Positions 1 through 8,258 of a DNA stretch of 64,000 nt are shown piece by piece. The stretch is from contig NZ_JACIBY010000006.1 in NCBI RefSeq assembly GCF_014195535.1, forward strand, positions 434,001 through 498,000, in the 5' to 3' direction. The number at the start of each line of letters is the position of its first letter. Position 1 is the stretch's first letter. Source of the stretch: Runella defluvii. Lineage in GTDB: Bacteria > Bacteroidota > Bacteroidia > Cytophagales > Spirosomataceae. The notes below the pieces were generated by a model that saw only the letters and a list, made by a program, of their open reading frames with translations, made no database searches and was not told the origin of the DNA. The position numbers and the translations under genes were made by a program.

Positions 1-56
1 TGCAGTTCATCACCCACAAAGCAAAAAAACGTATCATCATCAAAAAGAGAGGTTGA
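1..56 (+). CDS. Possible 3' end of a gene entering from the left edge
   Basis: The frame starting at base 3 reads 17 codons (start QFITHKAKK, end IIIKKRG) and stops with TGA at 54-56. A basic, isoleucine-rich tail is plausible for a real C-terminus, but the piece is too short to assign. A second frame stays open from base 1 to 279 without protein-like composition, so this call is tentative. Confidence 0.25.
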   Translation, partial: QFITHKAKKRIIIKKRG

Positions 57-284
57 GAAATGGAGGAATAAGTTGCCGATTTACGTGTATCAAAGTGAGC
101 ATTTTACCATCAAAAAAGCGACTTCACGCCTATTTTTACTTTTGTTGACACACCTAGGCGTAATCATACACCACTTCGTCGGGGCAACTTATTTAGCGGT
201 ATCCTGTTTTAGAACTTCATTGTTTACTTTTGAATTAGGTCATTATCAATTGGGTGTACGAGACTTTGCAAGTATTTAGGCCAA

Positions 285-330
285 GGTAAACACATAGGCC
301 ACATAGAATTTTCGCATAGCACACAAATTT
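285..330. repeat. CTATGTG-type intergenic repeat, copy 1
   Basis: Read on the minus strand, this stretch holds CTATGTG twice (once as CTATGTGG, once as CTATGTGTTTA) plus a nearby GTGTGCTATGCG. The same units occur at 59481-59535. The rest of the gap 57-515 holds nothing else I can identify. Confidence 0.4.
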
Positions 331-515
331 AAAAACGGCATTTATTCGTACACCCTGTCAATTCTATTTCAAAGAAAAGGATGGTTTTTGAACACATTAC
401 TCCCTCCGTTGCATTACCGACCAATACCTCGACACGGAAAGTGTGATTGGACAGGAGATAAAAACCGTCAATGAGCAAATGGCCAATGCCTCCTCTTACC
501 ATAAAAACATTCATC

Positions 516-1199
516 ATGGAAAAAACCTACCGCTTTCTACCCTACTTTTTTGTTGCCTTTTTTATTTTGGTCATCTATTGCTTCTACCAAAGTTACTTTG
601 GTGAATTTCCAGATTTTCAAGGTGTTATCAGTCCCATTGGCAATGTTCCTATTGCCATTACTACCGTTACTCACTTTCACGCTCTCATCATCATCATCTG
701 GTTGCTGATGCTCATTGTTCAACCGATTTTGATTGTGCAGAAAAAACTCGAATGGCATCGGTTCGTAGGCAAAGCGTCGTACGTAGTGGTGGTCTTGATG
801 GTCGTCTCTCTTTTACTGATTATCAACCAAGAGCAAAGTCGAGAAAAAAGCCTGCCTGTTTTCACTGCCAATCTATTCGATGTACCTGTTTTCGTGGTTT
901 TTTATGGCTTGGCTATATACTTTCGCCGAAAGCCCGCTTATCACGCCCGATTTATGGTGATGAGCATCATACCTTTTATCAATCCTGCGGTAGCTCGCCT
1001 GCTTGCCAATGGTTTGGCTGTGCAGTTGGGCTTGTGGTTATTATTTTTTGGGGTAGAATTTTTTACTCGCAAAACCTACAAACCATACCTGATTGGCCTC
1101 GGATATTATGTGTTCAATTTGGCAATTGTCGCTTATTTATTTTTGGGTAATCAGGAATTGTTGAATCAAATTTGGCAACTGTTTTTTGGGAAGCCGTAA
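516..1199 (+). CDS. Multi-pass inner-membrane protein, function unknown
   Basis: A 227-residue protein that is almost entirely hydrophobic, with about six or seven predicted membrane segments. I place the start at the ATG of MEKTYRFLPYF, because the upstream in-frame ATG at 471 would add 15 polar residues before the first membrane helix. A loop with EWHRFVGKASY sits between helices after HFHALIIIIWLL. This recalls DUF2306-like membrane proteins, which carry an HR-x-x-G-R/K motif, but the match is loose. No catalytic motif is visible. It stands alone, 81 bases before the next gene. Function is not assigned. Confidence 0.7.
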   Translation: MEKTYRFLPYFFVAFFILVIYCFYQSYFGEFPDFQGVISPIGNVPIAITTVTHFHALIIIIWLLMLIVQPILIVQKKLEWHRFVGKASYVVVVLMVVSLLLIINQEQSREKSLPVFTANLFDVPVFVVFYGLAIYFRRKPAYHARFMVMSIIPFINPAVARLLANGLAVQLGLWLLFFGVEFFTRKTYKPYLIGLGYYVFNLAIVAYLFLGNQELLNQIWQLFFGKP

Positions 1200-1280
1200 T
1201 TCAACGATTTTTTACCACTAAAAACCAGTTTTAAGCCCCCATTTTTGTACAGTTATGTTTCACCCAACAACCTGTTAAAA

Positions 1281-1718
1281 ATGAAAAATTTATTGTTTGC
1301 CCTTTTGGTTGGTTCGGGCAGTTTGTATGCTCAAACCAACGATGACGCCATCAAAGCCACCCTCCTCGCCGAAGCAAAAGCACTCAAAGCGCATCAACCC
1401 AGCGAAGTACGGAAACAGTGGTCGTTTGACCCCAAAGACACAAAACATACCATTGTAAGCGTAAATTTACCCGACGGCAGCTACACGTCTCGCACGGGAG
1501 CCGATTTTACCCGCGACGACGCCTTTCCGCCTGCCATGCCACTCAGTGTGAGCAATGCCGATTTTAAAATCAAATCAGCGGGAAATTTTGCCAGTGCCAA
1601 TTATCAAACCACCTACACCGCCCCCGATGGAAAATCAGTAAAAGCCCACCGAGTGGTATTGCTCGAAAAGGTAGGAAACGCGTGGAAAATAACCAGTATT
1701 TCAGAACATTATTATTGA
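1281..1718 (+). CDS. Secreted SnoaL/NTF2-like protein
   Basis: A 145-residue protein. The start chosen is MKNLLFALLVGSGSLYAQ, which gives a complete signal peptide ending in YAQ; a start 36 bases upstream would bury it. The mature part has one helix-rich segment (ATLLAEAKALKAHQ), then alternating strands, and ends with the pattern VLLEKVGNAWKITSISEHYY. This is typical of NTF2-like folds (DUF4440/SnoaL), where the last strands carry W-K-I-xx-h. No catalytic residues can be assigned. The AraC gene follows after 26 bases, so they may be co-transcribed. Confidence 0.6.
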   Translation: MKNLLFALLVGSGSLYAQTNDDAIKATLLAEAKALKAHQPSEVRKQWSFDPKDTKHTIVSVNLPDGSYTSRTGADFTRDDAFPPAMPLSVSNADFKIKSAGNFASANYQTTYTAPDGKSVKAHRVVLLEKVGNAWKITSISEHYY

Positions 1719-1744
1719 CCCAAATAAACTGACAATCAAATGCC

Positions 1745-2587
1745 ATGATTTGCCAACGTTGTCAACCTGCTCCTATTCTCGGCCCATACATTAAAGAGTA
1801 TTTGGTGCTACACATGCGATTTGGGAAAGAGCTCCCACCTCCTATAAAGGCATACCCCGTCAATCCAGAAGAAGGAATGACCTTTGTGATACGAGGCACC
1901 AAAACCGCCGAGACGGTTGAAACAGGAGCGTTTAATGTACGTCCGCGAACTTGTATTTTTGGGTTACCCATTGCCCGCCAAAATCTGCATTTGCCTTCCG
2001 AATACATGATGGTTCATGTTCGATTTCAGCCTGGAGCGATTCATAAATTGCTACGAATTCCGATGTACGAGCTTTTGCATCAATACGTAGAAGCACAAGT
2101 GATTTTGGGACGAGAAATCAACGATGTAGAAGACCAGCTGGCCCATACGACTACCTACGACGAGCTGCCGCTTATTCTCGACCGCTACTTTACGAAGAAG
2201 GTCACCCGAGTCAAGTTTGGATTTGAACCCATTGATAAAATTGGGAGCATTATTTTGAGTAATCCTCAGGGGTTTAATCTTTCCCAAACCGCCAGTGACG
2301 CCTGCTTGAGTTTTCGCCAATTTGAAAAACGTTTTGAGCGACAAGTGGGCGTCACACCCAAATACTTTGCCCGTATTTGTCGATTTTATCAGGCTTATTC
2401 GCTCAAAGATGCCCGCCAAGAATTAGACTGGTTGAGCATCGCCATCCAAACTGGCTACTCCGACTACCAACATTTGGTCAAAGATTTTAAACAATTTGCT
2501 GGCGTTACGCCCAATATGCTGATTCAAGAAAGTAATCTAAATCCCGAACGCCAGTTAAAGCTAAATGACAAATTTTCTGGATTGTAA
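1745..2587 (+). CDS. AraC-family transcriptional regulator
   Basis: A 280-residue regulator. The N-terminal about 160 residues begin CQPAPILGPYIKEYLVLHM, the usual opening of the DUF6597-type sensing domain of Bacteroidota AraC proteins. The C-terminal domain (about 170-270) is HTH_18: FNLSQTASDACLSFRQFEKR is the first helix-turn-helix, and QTGYSDYQHLVKDFKQFAGV with P-x-x-L is the second, including the conserved G-Y-x-D-x-x-H. The ligand and targets are unknown. It converges with the CotH gene, leaving only 28 bases between the stops. Confidence 0.85.
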   Translation: MICQRCQPAPILGPYIKEYLVLHMRFGKELPPPIKAYPVNPEEGMTFVIRGTKTAETVETGAFNVRPRTCIFGLPIARQNLHLPSEYMMVHVRFQPGAIHKLLRIPMYELLHQYVEAQVILGREINDVEDQLAHTTTYDELPLILDRYFTKKVTRVKFGFEPIDKIGSIILSNPQGFNLSQTASDACLSFRQFEKRFERQVGVTPKYFARICRFYQAYSLKDARQELDWLSIAIQTGYSDYQHLVKDFKQFAGVTPNMLIQESNLNPERQLKLNDKFSGL

Positions 2588-2615
2588 AAGCCAATGAGCG
2601 TTTTAAAAAACCATT

Positions 2616-4043
2616 TCACTGAATGGCTTTTACTTGGCTTCTCAAGGTGTTTGTTGCATTTTCCCAAACAAGAAGTGTCGTTGTTCTTTTATTTGCGGCA
2701 TACATAATGTCTTTATTATGAACATTATCTGCCTCAATAATATATGGTTGAATTTGTTTTGCCCACTTATCTAACTGGGTAAGTATTTTATCGTTTGAAA
2801 CGAAATTAGTCTGAAAATCGCTTTTGATGGACGCATATTCTTGGTCAAAAGCCCCCCATGCTGCTGTTAGTTTTTCACAAGCAGCTGAACGGTGTTTTAA
2901 ATTACCACTTCCTTTGGCAAAAGGTAGGCAGTTATTCGATGTCCCACCCCATTTATCCGCCAAAGATGTATATTCATTTGCATTTTTGATTACATGTTCA
3001 AACGTGCCGTCCATATCCCATGGAATGAGGTGCATTTTTCTATTTTTTTTATCTTCAAACCAGTAGTAATTGTGGTTTGTGCAGGAATTGACGGTTTCAT
3101 TGTTACAATACCAATGAAACGGGCCGTCGTCATGTCGAATGGCTCTATCGACTACGACGTATGACATCAACTCATTGATTTTCATATACTTTCTTACTAC
3201 ATCTTTGTTATTTGATGCGTTAGAAGCCGCAATTGCTTGACCAAATTCTTTGATTAAGCCAATGTCTTGCTGCTCTTCATTCGTTTTTAAAGCATTGATA
3301 AGTTCAGCATCCGATTGCACCTCACCATTGGCTTTTAGTGGCCAAACTTCCTTGTAGATATTCCCTTTACCTTCTTTATAAAAATATTCCGCAAAGCGAT
3401 TATCTACCTCTTCCGTTAGGCCGTATAATCCCGAATATTTTTTATTGATAAGCAGTCGCGCGTGCACTGAACGTGGAGAAGGAACGCCCATTTCGGCAAA
3501 AAGCCAATACGCTAGGCGTTCACGAAGCTGGGACTTGTCGTAGTTTTGCGCATGAAATTGAAGCTTATTTAAGTCAAAAAAACGCTCTTTTCGGTCTTTC
3601 CAGTTAATTTTTATTTGCAAACTGAGCTTTTCACAAACCTTTTGGCCTGAAGGCCGCGTCCAATCTGGATTAGACAAACAACCTCCAAACGCCCCAATCG
3701 AACCTTTGTAACGTACACCAATTGGGCTAATCGTATCCCCCTCGAATATCAAAGCTCCTTCTACATAATCTTGATTGACGGGGTCGAAATTGAGCTTTTC
3801 TAAATCTTTATCTTTAATAATTAGCTCAAAAGTCTTTACCTTCTCTTGGTTGTAGATATAATCAGAGTTTTCCTTCAGGTAATTTTCATTCCCTCTGGGT
3901 TTTATAGTGGGCAGCTCTCCACTGGGGATAACAGAACTTATGGGAGTCGGCCTATCTCCTTTTGAGCAAGAAACAAGTATTATCAAACCTAAAGTAGCAA
4001 GTCTCCATAGCTTAGAAAGTTTATTTAATCGATAGTTTCTCAT
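2616..4043 (-). CDS. CotH-family lipoprotein
   Basis: A 475-residue protein with a lipoprotein signal (LGLIILVSCSKGD, cysteine 26 by count), so it is probably anchored in the envelope. After a short linker it shows the CotH order: VKTFELIIKDKDLEKL, the R-Y-K-G-S turn, KLSLQIKINWKD, LNKLQFHAQNYDKSQLRERLAYWLFAEMG cut short here to show L-R-E-R-L, SGLYGLTEEVD, and the nucleotide-site motif HLIPWDMDGTF. CotH of Bacillus is an atypical protein kinase of spore coat proteins; here only the fold and the conserved D-x-D are inferred. Targets are unknown. A weak hairpin (CCATT-AATGG followed by CTTTTAC) overlaps its 3' end. Confidence 0.8.
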   Translation of the reverse strand: MRNYRLNKLSKLWRLATLGLIILVSCSKGDRPTPISSVIPSGELPTIKPRGNENYLKENSDYIYNQEKVKTFELIIKDKDLEKLNFDPVNQDYVEGALIFEGDTISPIGVRYKGSIGAFGGCLSNPDWTRPSGQKVCEKLSLQIKINWKDRKERFFDLNKLQFHAQNYDKSQLRERLAYWLFAEMGVPSPRSVHARLLINKKYSGLYGLTEEVDNRFAEYFYKEGKGNIYKEVWPLKANGEVQSDAELINALKTNEEQQDIGLIKEFGQAIAASNASNNKDVVRKYMKINELMSYVVVDRAIRHDDGPFHWYCNNETVNSCTNHNYYWFEDKKNRKMHLIPWDMDGTFEHVIKNANEYTSLADKWGGTSNNCLPFAKGSGNLKHRSAACEKLTAAWGAFDQEYASIKSDFQTNFVSNDKILTQLDKWAKQIQPYIIEADNVHNKDIMYAANKRTTTLLVWENATNTLRSQVKAIQ

Positions 4044-4128
4044 GGCGTGTACATTACTTGAACCCTACTATCACTAAAAATATACTTTTCGATAGAGCCC
4101 TTACTATTAAGTAGTTGAGCCCTATCTC

Positions 4129-5685
4129 TTACTCTCCTTCTTCGGTCAAAATATTAAAGCAAAAATCGAGGGGATTAAAATGCGCCAATAGTTTCTCGAT
4201 GAATGTGCTATCGTTGAGATAAAAATTAAGGAAGTTTTCGCTTCGTTCCTGCAACCCTCCGCTCGGGAAAAGTTTTGCTTTTAAGCCCAATAACTGATTT
4301 ACTTCCGTTTCGTGATTGCGCTCTTCGGCTTTTTGAAGGCGTTTTTCTAAATTTTCGAGGGTATTCAGCATTTTCACCTTTTCGGCATTAACCGCTCCTT
4401 CAAGGGTTTTGTCAATGGCCAAGGCTTTGTGCAAAATGTCGTTGAAAACCTCTTCTATCGCCTTCTTTTCCTGCGCCAATTCCAGCGACACCGTCGATGT
4501 TTTTTCTACAAAAGACTTGCGCAAGCGTACATCATCCCAAAACAAGTTTTCGACCGTCACTCCTAGTTTTTCCGCGCGTTTTTGGCTCGCAGCGTTTACA
4601 TACAACGCAAAATTGCGCGGCAACAACAACGGAAACGGTACTTGATAATGATCAAATACTCCCTTCAACTGCATCCAATACGGCACTTCCGAAGGGCCAC
4701 CGATGTAGGCCAAGTTGGGTAAAATGATTTCTTGGTACAACGGGCGTAATACGACGTTGGGGCTAAATTGCTCAGGGTGCTCATTGGCCAAGGCCAAAAT
4801 TTCGGTTTCGGAGAATGAAATATCCGAATTGAGCGCTTTGTATTCGTCGCCTTCTTTTACAATCCGTTCGCGCAGGCCATCCGCCAAATAGAAGAAGTTG
4901 ATTTCACGCGGGCTAATCTGAGTATGGTATCCAAGGCTTTCGATGGCTTCCGTGGTATTTTTCACCAAATCAAACGCCTTTGAATTTTTGAGTTCATCTT
5001 CGATAACGGGCAAAAACAAACGTTTCAACGCCGCATCATCGCCATCCACACACACCAAGCCATCTTTGCCAAACAAATCGTTCATGTAACAACGCACAGC
5101 ATCCGCAAGATTGTCGTGGCGCAGGTAGGCTTTTTCAAAAATAGGCAGTCGCTCAGGCAAAATTTTCAACGCTTCGCCCAACTCTCTTGGGTTCATTCGA
5201 CCTACGGCTCCTTTTTGTTGGGTTTGCCACGTATATTTTTTACCAAAAAGATTAAAATAACTGATTTCGTCGAAGTCGTGGTCTTCGGTTGCCATCCAAT
5301 ACACTGGCACAAAATCATACTTGGGATAAGCCGCTTTGAGCTGACGCGCCAAGTTGATGGTCGTTACAATCTTATAAATGACGTACAACGGTCCAGTAAA
5401 AATATTGAGCTGATGTCCCGTGGTAACGGTAAATGTATTTTCGTTCAATAAACTCGAAAAGTCGGGCTTCTGACTCAAATGAGCATACTGACGTTCAAGC
5501 GATTGTACCAGTACTTGGCGGTGTTGTGGGCTAAACGCGGACTTTTGCTGGAGTTGTTTTTCAAAGTTTTCAAGAACAGGGAATAAACCGTAGAATGGCT
5601 GCAACTGGTCTTTTTGGGAAATGTAATCTAAAAAAAGTGGGGGAAACGCCCCTGTGGATGCAAGTGGTAAGGGTTGACAGTGCAT
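4129..5685 (-). CDS. bshC: Bacillithiol biosynthesis cysteine-adding enzyme BshC
   Basis: A 518-residue cytosolic protein. BshC joins cysteine to glucosaminyl-malate, the last step in making bacillithiol, the low-molecular-weight thiol of many Bacteroidota. Family landmarks are HCQPLPLASTGAFPPLFLDY near the start, TVTTGHQLNIFTGPLYVIYK, the PVYWMATEDHDFDEI stretch (H-D-x-D-E), LRPLYQEIILPNLAYIGGPS and the long coiled coil near 410-470 (EKVKMLNTLENLEKRLQKAE). Length fits the family. bshA and bshB are not in this window. It is transcribed divergently from a glycosyltransferase gene, with a TATGTTTG -7 element at 5726-5733. Confidence 0.95.
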   Translation of the reverse strand: MHCQPLPLASTGAFPPLFLDYISQKDQLQPFYGLFPVLENFEKQLQQKSAFSPQHRQVLVQSLERQYAHLSQKPDFSSLLNENTFTVTTGHQLNIFTGPLYVIYKIVTTINLARQLKAAYPKYDFVPVYWMATEDHDFDEISYFNLFGKKYTWQTQQKGAVGRMNPRELGEALKILPERLPIFEKAYLRHDNLADAVRCYMNDLFGKDGLVCVDGDDAALKRLFLPVIEDELKNSKAFDLVKNTTEAIESLGYHTQISPREINFFYLADGLRERIVKEGDEYKALNSDISFSETEILALANEHPEQFSPNVVLRPLYQEIILPNLAYIGGPSEVPYWMQLKGVFDHYQVPFPLLLPRNFALYVNAASQKRAEKLGVTVENLFWDDVRLRKSFVEKTSTVSLELAQEKKAIEEVFNDILHKALAIDKTLEGAVNAEKVKMLNTLENLEKRLQKAEERNHETEVNQLLGLKAKLFPSGGLQERSENFLNFYLNDSTFIEKLLAHFNPLDFCFNILTEEGE

Positions 5686-5725
5686 GAGTTAAGAAAAATA
5701 GCGCCTTGAGTCTATCTCCCTAAAC

Positions 5726-5733
5726 CAAACATA
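5726..5733 (-). promoter_or_regulatory. Bacteroidota -7 element for bshC
   Basis: On the minus strand this reads TATGTTTG, matching TAnnTTTG, 40 bases upstream of the bshC ATG. The best -33 TTTG is 25 bases further up, longer than usual. It lies back to back with the plus-strand element at 5751-5758. Confidence 0.45.
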
Positions 5734-5750
5734 TCGCCGTAAAGTTTCCC

Positions 5751-5758
5751 TATCTTTG
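5751..5758 (+). promoter_or_regulatory. Bacteroidota -7 element for the glycosyltransferase gene
   Basis: The sequence is TATCTTTG followed by C, an exact match to TAnnTTTG, 28 bases before the TTG start at 5787. No good -33 TTTG is present at the expected distance. Confidence 0.45.
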
Positions 5759-5786
5759 CAAACTCCTCACTGCAAATTGTAATCTT

Positions 5787-6470
5787 TTGAACATTATTGT
5801 CATTATTCCTGCTTACAACGAAGAAGCTGCCATTGGGCAAGTAATCTCCGAAATCCCTCGCAATTGGGTACGTGAGGTTGTCGTTGTCGATAACCGCTCT
5901 ACCGACCAGACAGCCCTTCGTGCCCAAGAAGCAGGGGCGACTGTTGTTCACGAAGCGCTTCCTGCCTACGGTAGGGCTTGTTTACGCGGAATGGATTACG
6001 TAAAATCGTTGGCAACGCCACCCGATATCATTGTCTTTTTAGACGGTGACCACTCCGATTATCCCGAAGAACTCCCTGATTTGGTGCGGCCGATTTTGGA
6101 ACAAAATTATGACATGGTCATTGGTTCTCGGTCTTTAGGTAAACGTGAACGTGGTTCCATGACTCCGCAACAAGTGTTTGGCAATTGGCTCGCTACGTTT
6201 CTGTTACGTCTTTTATACGGCGTTCAATACACTGATTTAGGCCCCTTTCGGGCTATTAAATGGGATAAACTTTTGGCCCTTGACATGCAAGACAAAACCT
6301 ACGGCTGGACGGTCGAAATGCAACTAAAAGCGGCGAAACAACACCTTAAATCAACAGAAGTAGCGGTTAACTACCGAAAGCGTATTGGTTTTTCTAAAAT
6401 ATCGGGTACGGTAAAGGGCGTTGTATTAGCAGGTTACAAGATTATTACGACAATTTTCAAGTATTGGTAA
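5787..6470 (+). CDS. Family 2 glycosyltransferase (dolichyl-phosphate-mannose synthase-like)
   Basis: A 227-residue GT-A enzyme that probably moves a sugar from a nucleotide sugar to a lipid carrier or cell-envelope acceptor. It opens directly with IIVIIPAYNEEAAIGQVI, the nucleotide-binding start of GT2 proteins. VVVDNRSTD follows, and FLDGDHSDYPEE carries the D-x-D metal site. The later motif QYTDLGPFRAI is the T-D-x-G-P-F-R of this subgroup. There is no C-terminal membrane pair, unlike full polyprenol synthases, so it is probably peripheral. The start is TTG; there is no ATG before the first strand. The next gene begins 54 bases on, behind its own promoter. Confidence 0.88.
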   Translation: MNIIVIIPAYNEEAAIGQVISEIPRNWVREVVVVDNRSTDQTALRAQEAGATVVHEALPAYGRACLRGMDYVKSLATPPDIIVFLDGDHSDYPEELPDLVRPILEQNYDMVIGSRSLGKRERGSMTPQQVFGNWLATFLLRLLYGVQYTDLGPFRAIKWDKLLALDMQDKTYGWTVEMQLKAAKQHLKSTEVAVNYRKRIGFSKISGTVKGVVLAGYKIITTIFKYW

Positions 6471-6499
6471 ACGGGGCAAGATAGTACGGATTTATCGTG

Positions 6500-6507
6500 T
6501 AATTTTG
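6500..6507 (+). promoter_or_regulatory. Bacteroidota -7 element before the CBU_0592-like gene
   Basis: TAATTTTG followed by C matches TAnnTTTG and ends 17 bases before the ATG at 6525. No clear -33 element is visible. Confidence 0.4.
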
Positions 6508-6524
6508 CGGAAAATTTCAGAAAA

Positions 6525-6776
6525 ATGACAGAACGTCTTATCATAGATATTCTCGGATGGATAGGTTCGGTGCTAGTGGTGGGCGCGTACGCCCTCAATA
6601 TCAGCGGTAAATTACAGGCCACAACCAAGGCGTATCTGTGGGCCAATTTGGTAGGAAGTGCTTTTCTCATTGTTAATACCCTTACGTATGGTGCCATTCC
6701 CTCCGCTATGGTGAATATCATTTGGGTGGGCATTGCCCTTTGGGGAATGTTTAAACGGGAGCCCAATACCCACTAA
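6525..6776 (+). CDS. CBU_0592-like small membrane protein
   Basis: An 83-residue protein with three hydrophobic segments: ILGWIGSVLVVGAYALNI, LWANLVGSAFLIVNTLTYG, and AMVNIIWVGIALWGMF. The pattern G-W-x-G-S/A-x-L-V-x-x-A-Y-x-L-N, then N-L-x-G-S/A, then P-S-x-x-x-N-x-x-W is that of the CBU_0592-like domain, a widespread family without known function. It ends with a short polar tail (KREPNTH). Aspartate kinase begins 43 bases later on the same strand without an obvious terminator between, so the two may share a transcript. Confidence 0.8.
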   Translation: MTERLIIDILGWIGSVLVVGAYALNISGKLQATTKAYLWANLVGSAFLIVNTLTYGAIPSAMVNIIWVGIALWGMFKREPNTH

Positions 6777-6819
6777 ATCAGATTCAAACACAACTCACCA
6801 ATAATAATTCAGTAACAAA

Positions 6820-8178
6820 ATGCAAGTTTGGAAATTTGGCGGTACGTCGGTAGGAAAACCCGAACGGATGCACTCAATCAGAAATCTAGTGACGGCAGAT
6901 AGCGGCCGCAAAATCGTAGTATTATCGGCGCTTTCGGGAACCACCAACGCGTTGATTTCGATGGGCGACTCGGCCAAGGCAAACAACGACGCCGAAGTAC
7001 AAGAAAAAATAGACGCTTTGAAAGCGCACTACGATGCGTTTATCAAAGAATTATATAGCACCGAAGAAGGACTCCAGAAAGGACAAGCCGTTGTTGACAA
7101 TGAGTTTAACTTCATTCGTTCGGTGTTGAAGAGTCGCCCTTTTGGCCTCAAACAAGACAAAGAGTTGGTGGCACAAGGTGAAATCATGAGTACGCAGATG
7201 TTCCAAGCGTATTTGGAAGAAGTAGGCGAAAGTTCGGTACTATTGCCTGCCTTGGATTTTATGCGTATCGACCACGATGGCGAGCCCGAATTAGAAACTA
7301 TCGAACAACTATTAAGCGAAATGCTTAGCCACCACCCCGAAAAGCAAATCGTGGTTACGCAAGGATTTATCTGCCGCAACCCTCGTGGGGAAGTAGATAA
7401 CCTCAAGCGCGGTGGGTCTGACTATACTGCCTCGTTGATTGGGGGAGCGATTCGTGCCGAAGAAATCCAAATCTGGACCGACATCGACGGCATGCACAAC
7501 AACGACCCTCGCATCGTAAAACGTACGTTCCCCATTCGCGAGTTGACGTTTGAAGAAGCGGCTGAATTGGCTTATTTTGGCGCAAAGATTTTGCACCCAA
7601 GCACCATTACTCCTGCCAAATTGCGCGGCGTACCCGTTCGTTTGAAAAATACGATGGAACCCGAAGCCTTTGGTACACTGATTGCCACCACTACGACCGA
7701 CCGCGAAATCAAGGCGATTGCGGCCAAAGACGGCCTTACCGCTATCTATATTCACTCGACTCGTATGCTGAATGCCTACGGTTTCTTGCGTCGTGTATTT
7801 GAGATTTTCGAAAAATACAAAACGCCTGTCGATATGATTACAACCTCGGAGGTATCGGTATCGGTTACCATCGACAACGATACGCACTTGAGCGAAATCA
7901 CGGCGGAGTTGAGCGAAATCGCAGACTTGGAAGAACACGACCGCGACTTGTCAATCATCTGTATCGTTGGAGATTTCAAAGCCGACAAAGAAGGAATTGC
8001 GTTGAAGGTATTTGAGGCAATGAAGCACATTCCTATCCGCATGATTTCGTACGGCGCATCGGAGCACAACCTTTCGATTTTGGTATGGTCAAAAGACAAA
8101 GCCGAGGCTCTCAATGTCCTCAACGAGCGTCTCTTCTATTACGAAGATGCAATGAAGACGATCTTTAATGCGCAATAG
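6820..8178 (+). CDS. lysC: Aspartate kinase
   Basis: A 452-residue monofunctional enzyme that phosphorylates aspartate, the first step toward lysine, threonine, methionine and diaminopimelate. It opens with VWKFGGTSVGKPERM, the kinase K-F-G-G-T-S. The ATP site motif GGSDYTASLIG is followed by IQIWTDIDGMHNNDPRIV (T-D-V/I-D-G-x-x-x-x-D-P-R). FEEAAELAYFGAKILHP is the conserved helix. The last about 150 residues form two ACT domains (IYIHSTRMLNAYGFLRRVFEIF and LSIICIVGDF onward), expected to bind feedback effectors. Serine-tRNA ligase follows on the same strand after 80 bases. Confidence 0.95.
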   Translation: MQVWKFGGTSVGKPERMHSIRNLVTADSGRKIVVLSALSGTTNALISMGDSAKANNDAEVQEKIDALKAHYDAFIKELYSTEEGLQKGQAVVDNEFNFIRSVLKSRPFGLKQDKELVAQGEIMSTQMFQAYLEEVGESSVLLPALDFMRIDHDGEPELETIEQLLSEMLSHHPEKQIVVTQGFICRNPRGEVDNLKRGGSDYTASLIGGAIRAEEIQIWTDIDGMHNNDPRIVKRTFPIRELTFEEAAELAYFGAKILHPSTITPAKLRGVPVRLKNTMEPEAFGTLIATTTTDREIKAIAAKDGLTAIYIHSTRMLNAYGFLRRVFEIFEKYKTPVDMITTSEVSVSVTIDNDTHLSEITAELSEIADLEEHDRDLSIICIVGDFKADKEGIALKVFEAMKHIPIRMISYGASEHNLSILVWSKDKAEALNVLNERLFYYEDAMKTIFNAQ

Positions 8179-8258
8179 CAGCTAACAACGTCAGGCTGTG
8201 GAAACGCGAAGTAAATAACACAGGGGCTTTAGCCCTGAATAACTATATCTAATTTGTA

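Noticed and set aside
73-279. Small plus-strand gene near the left edge
   Set aside because: It needs a TTG start, continues open to the window edge and has no recognisable pattern; more likely non-coding.
7312-7938. Minus-strand frame inside aspartate kinase
   Set aside because: It is antisense to ACT and kinase motifs and shows no protein-like pattern or start context.
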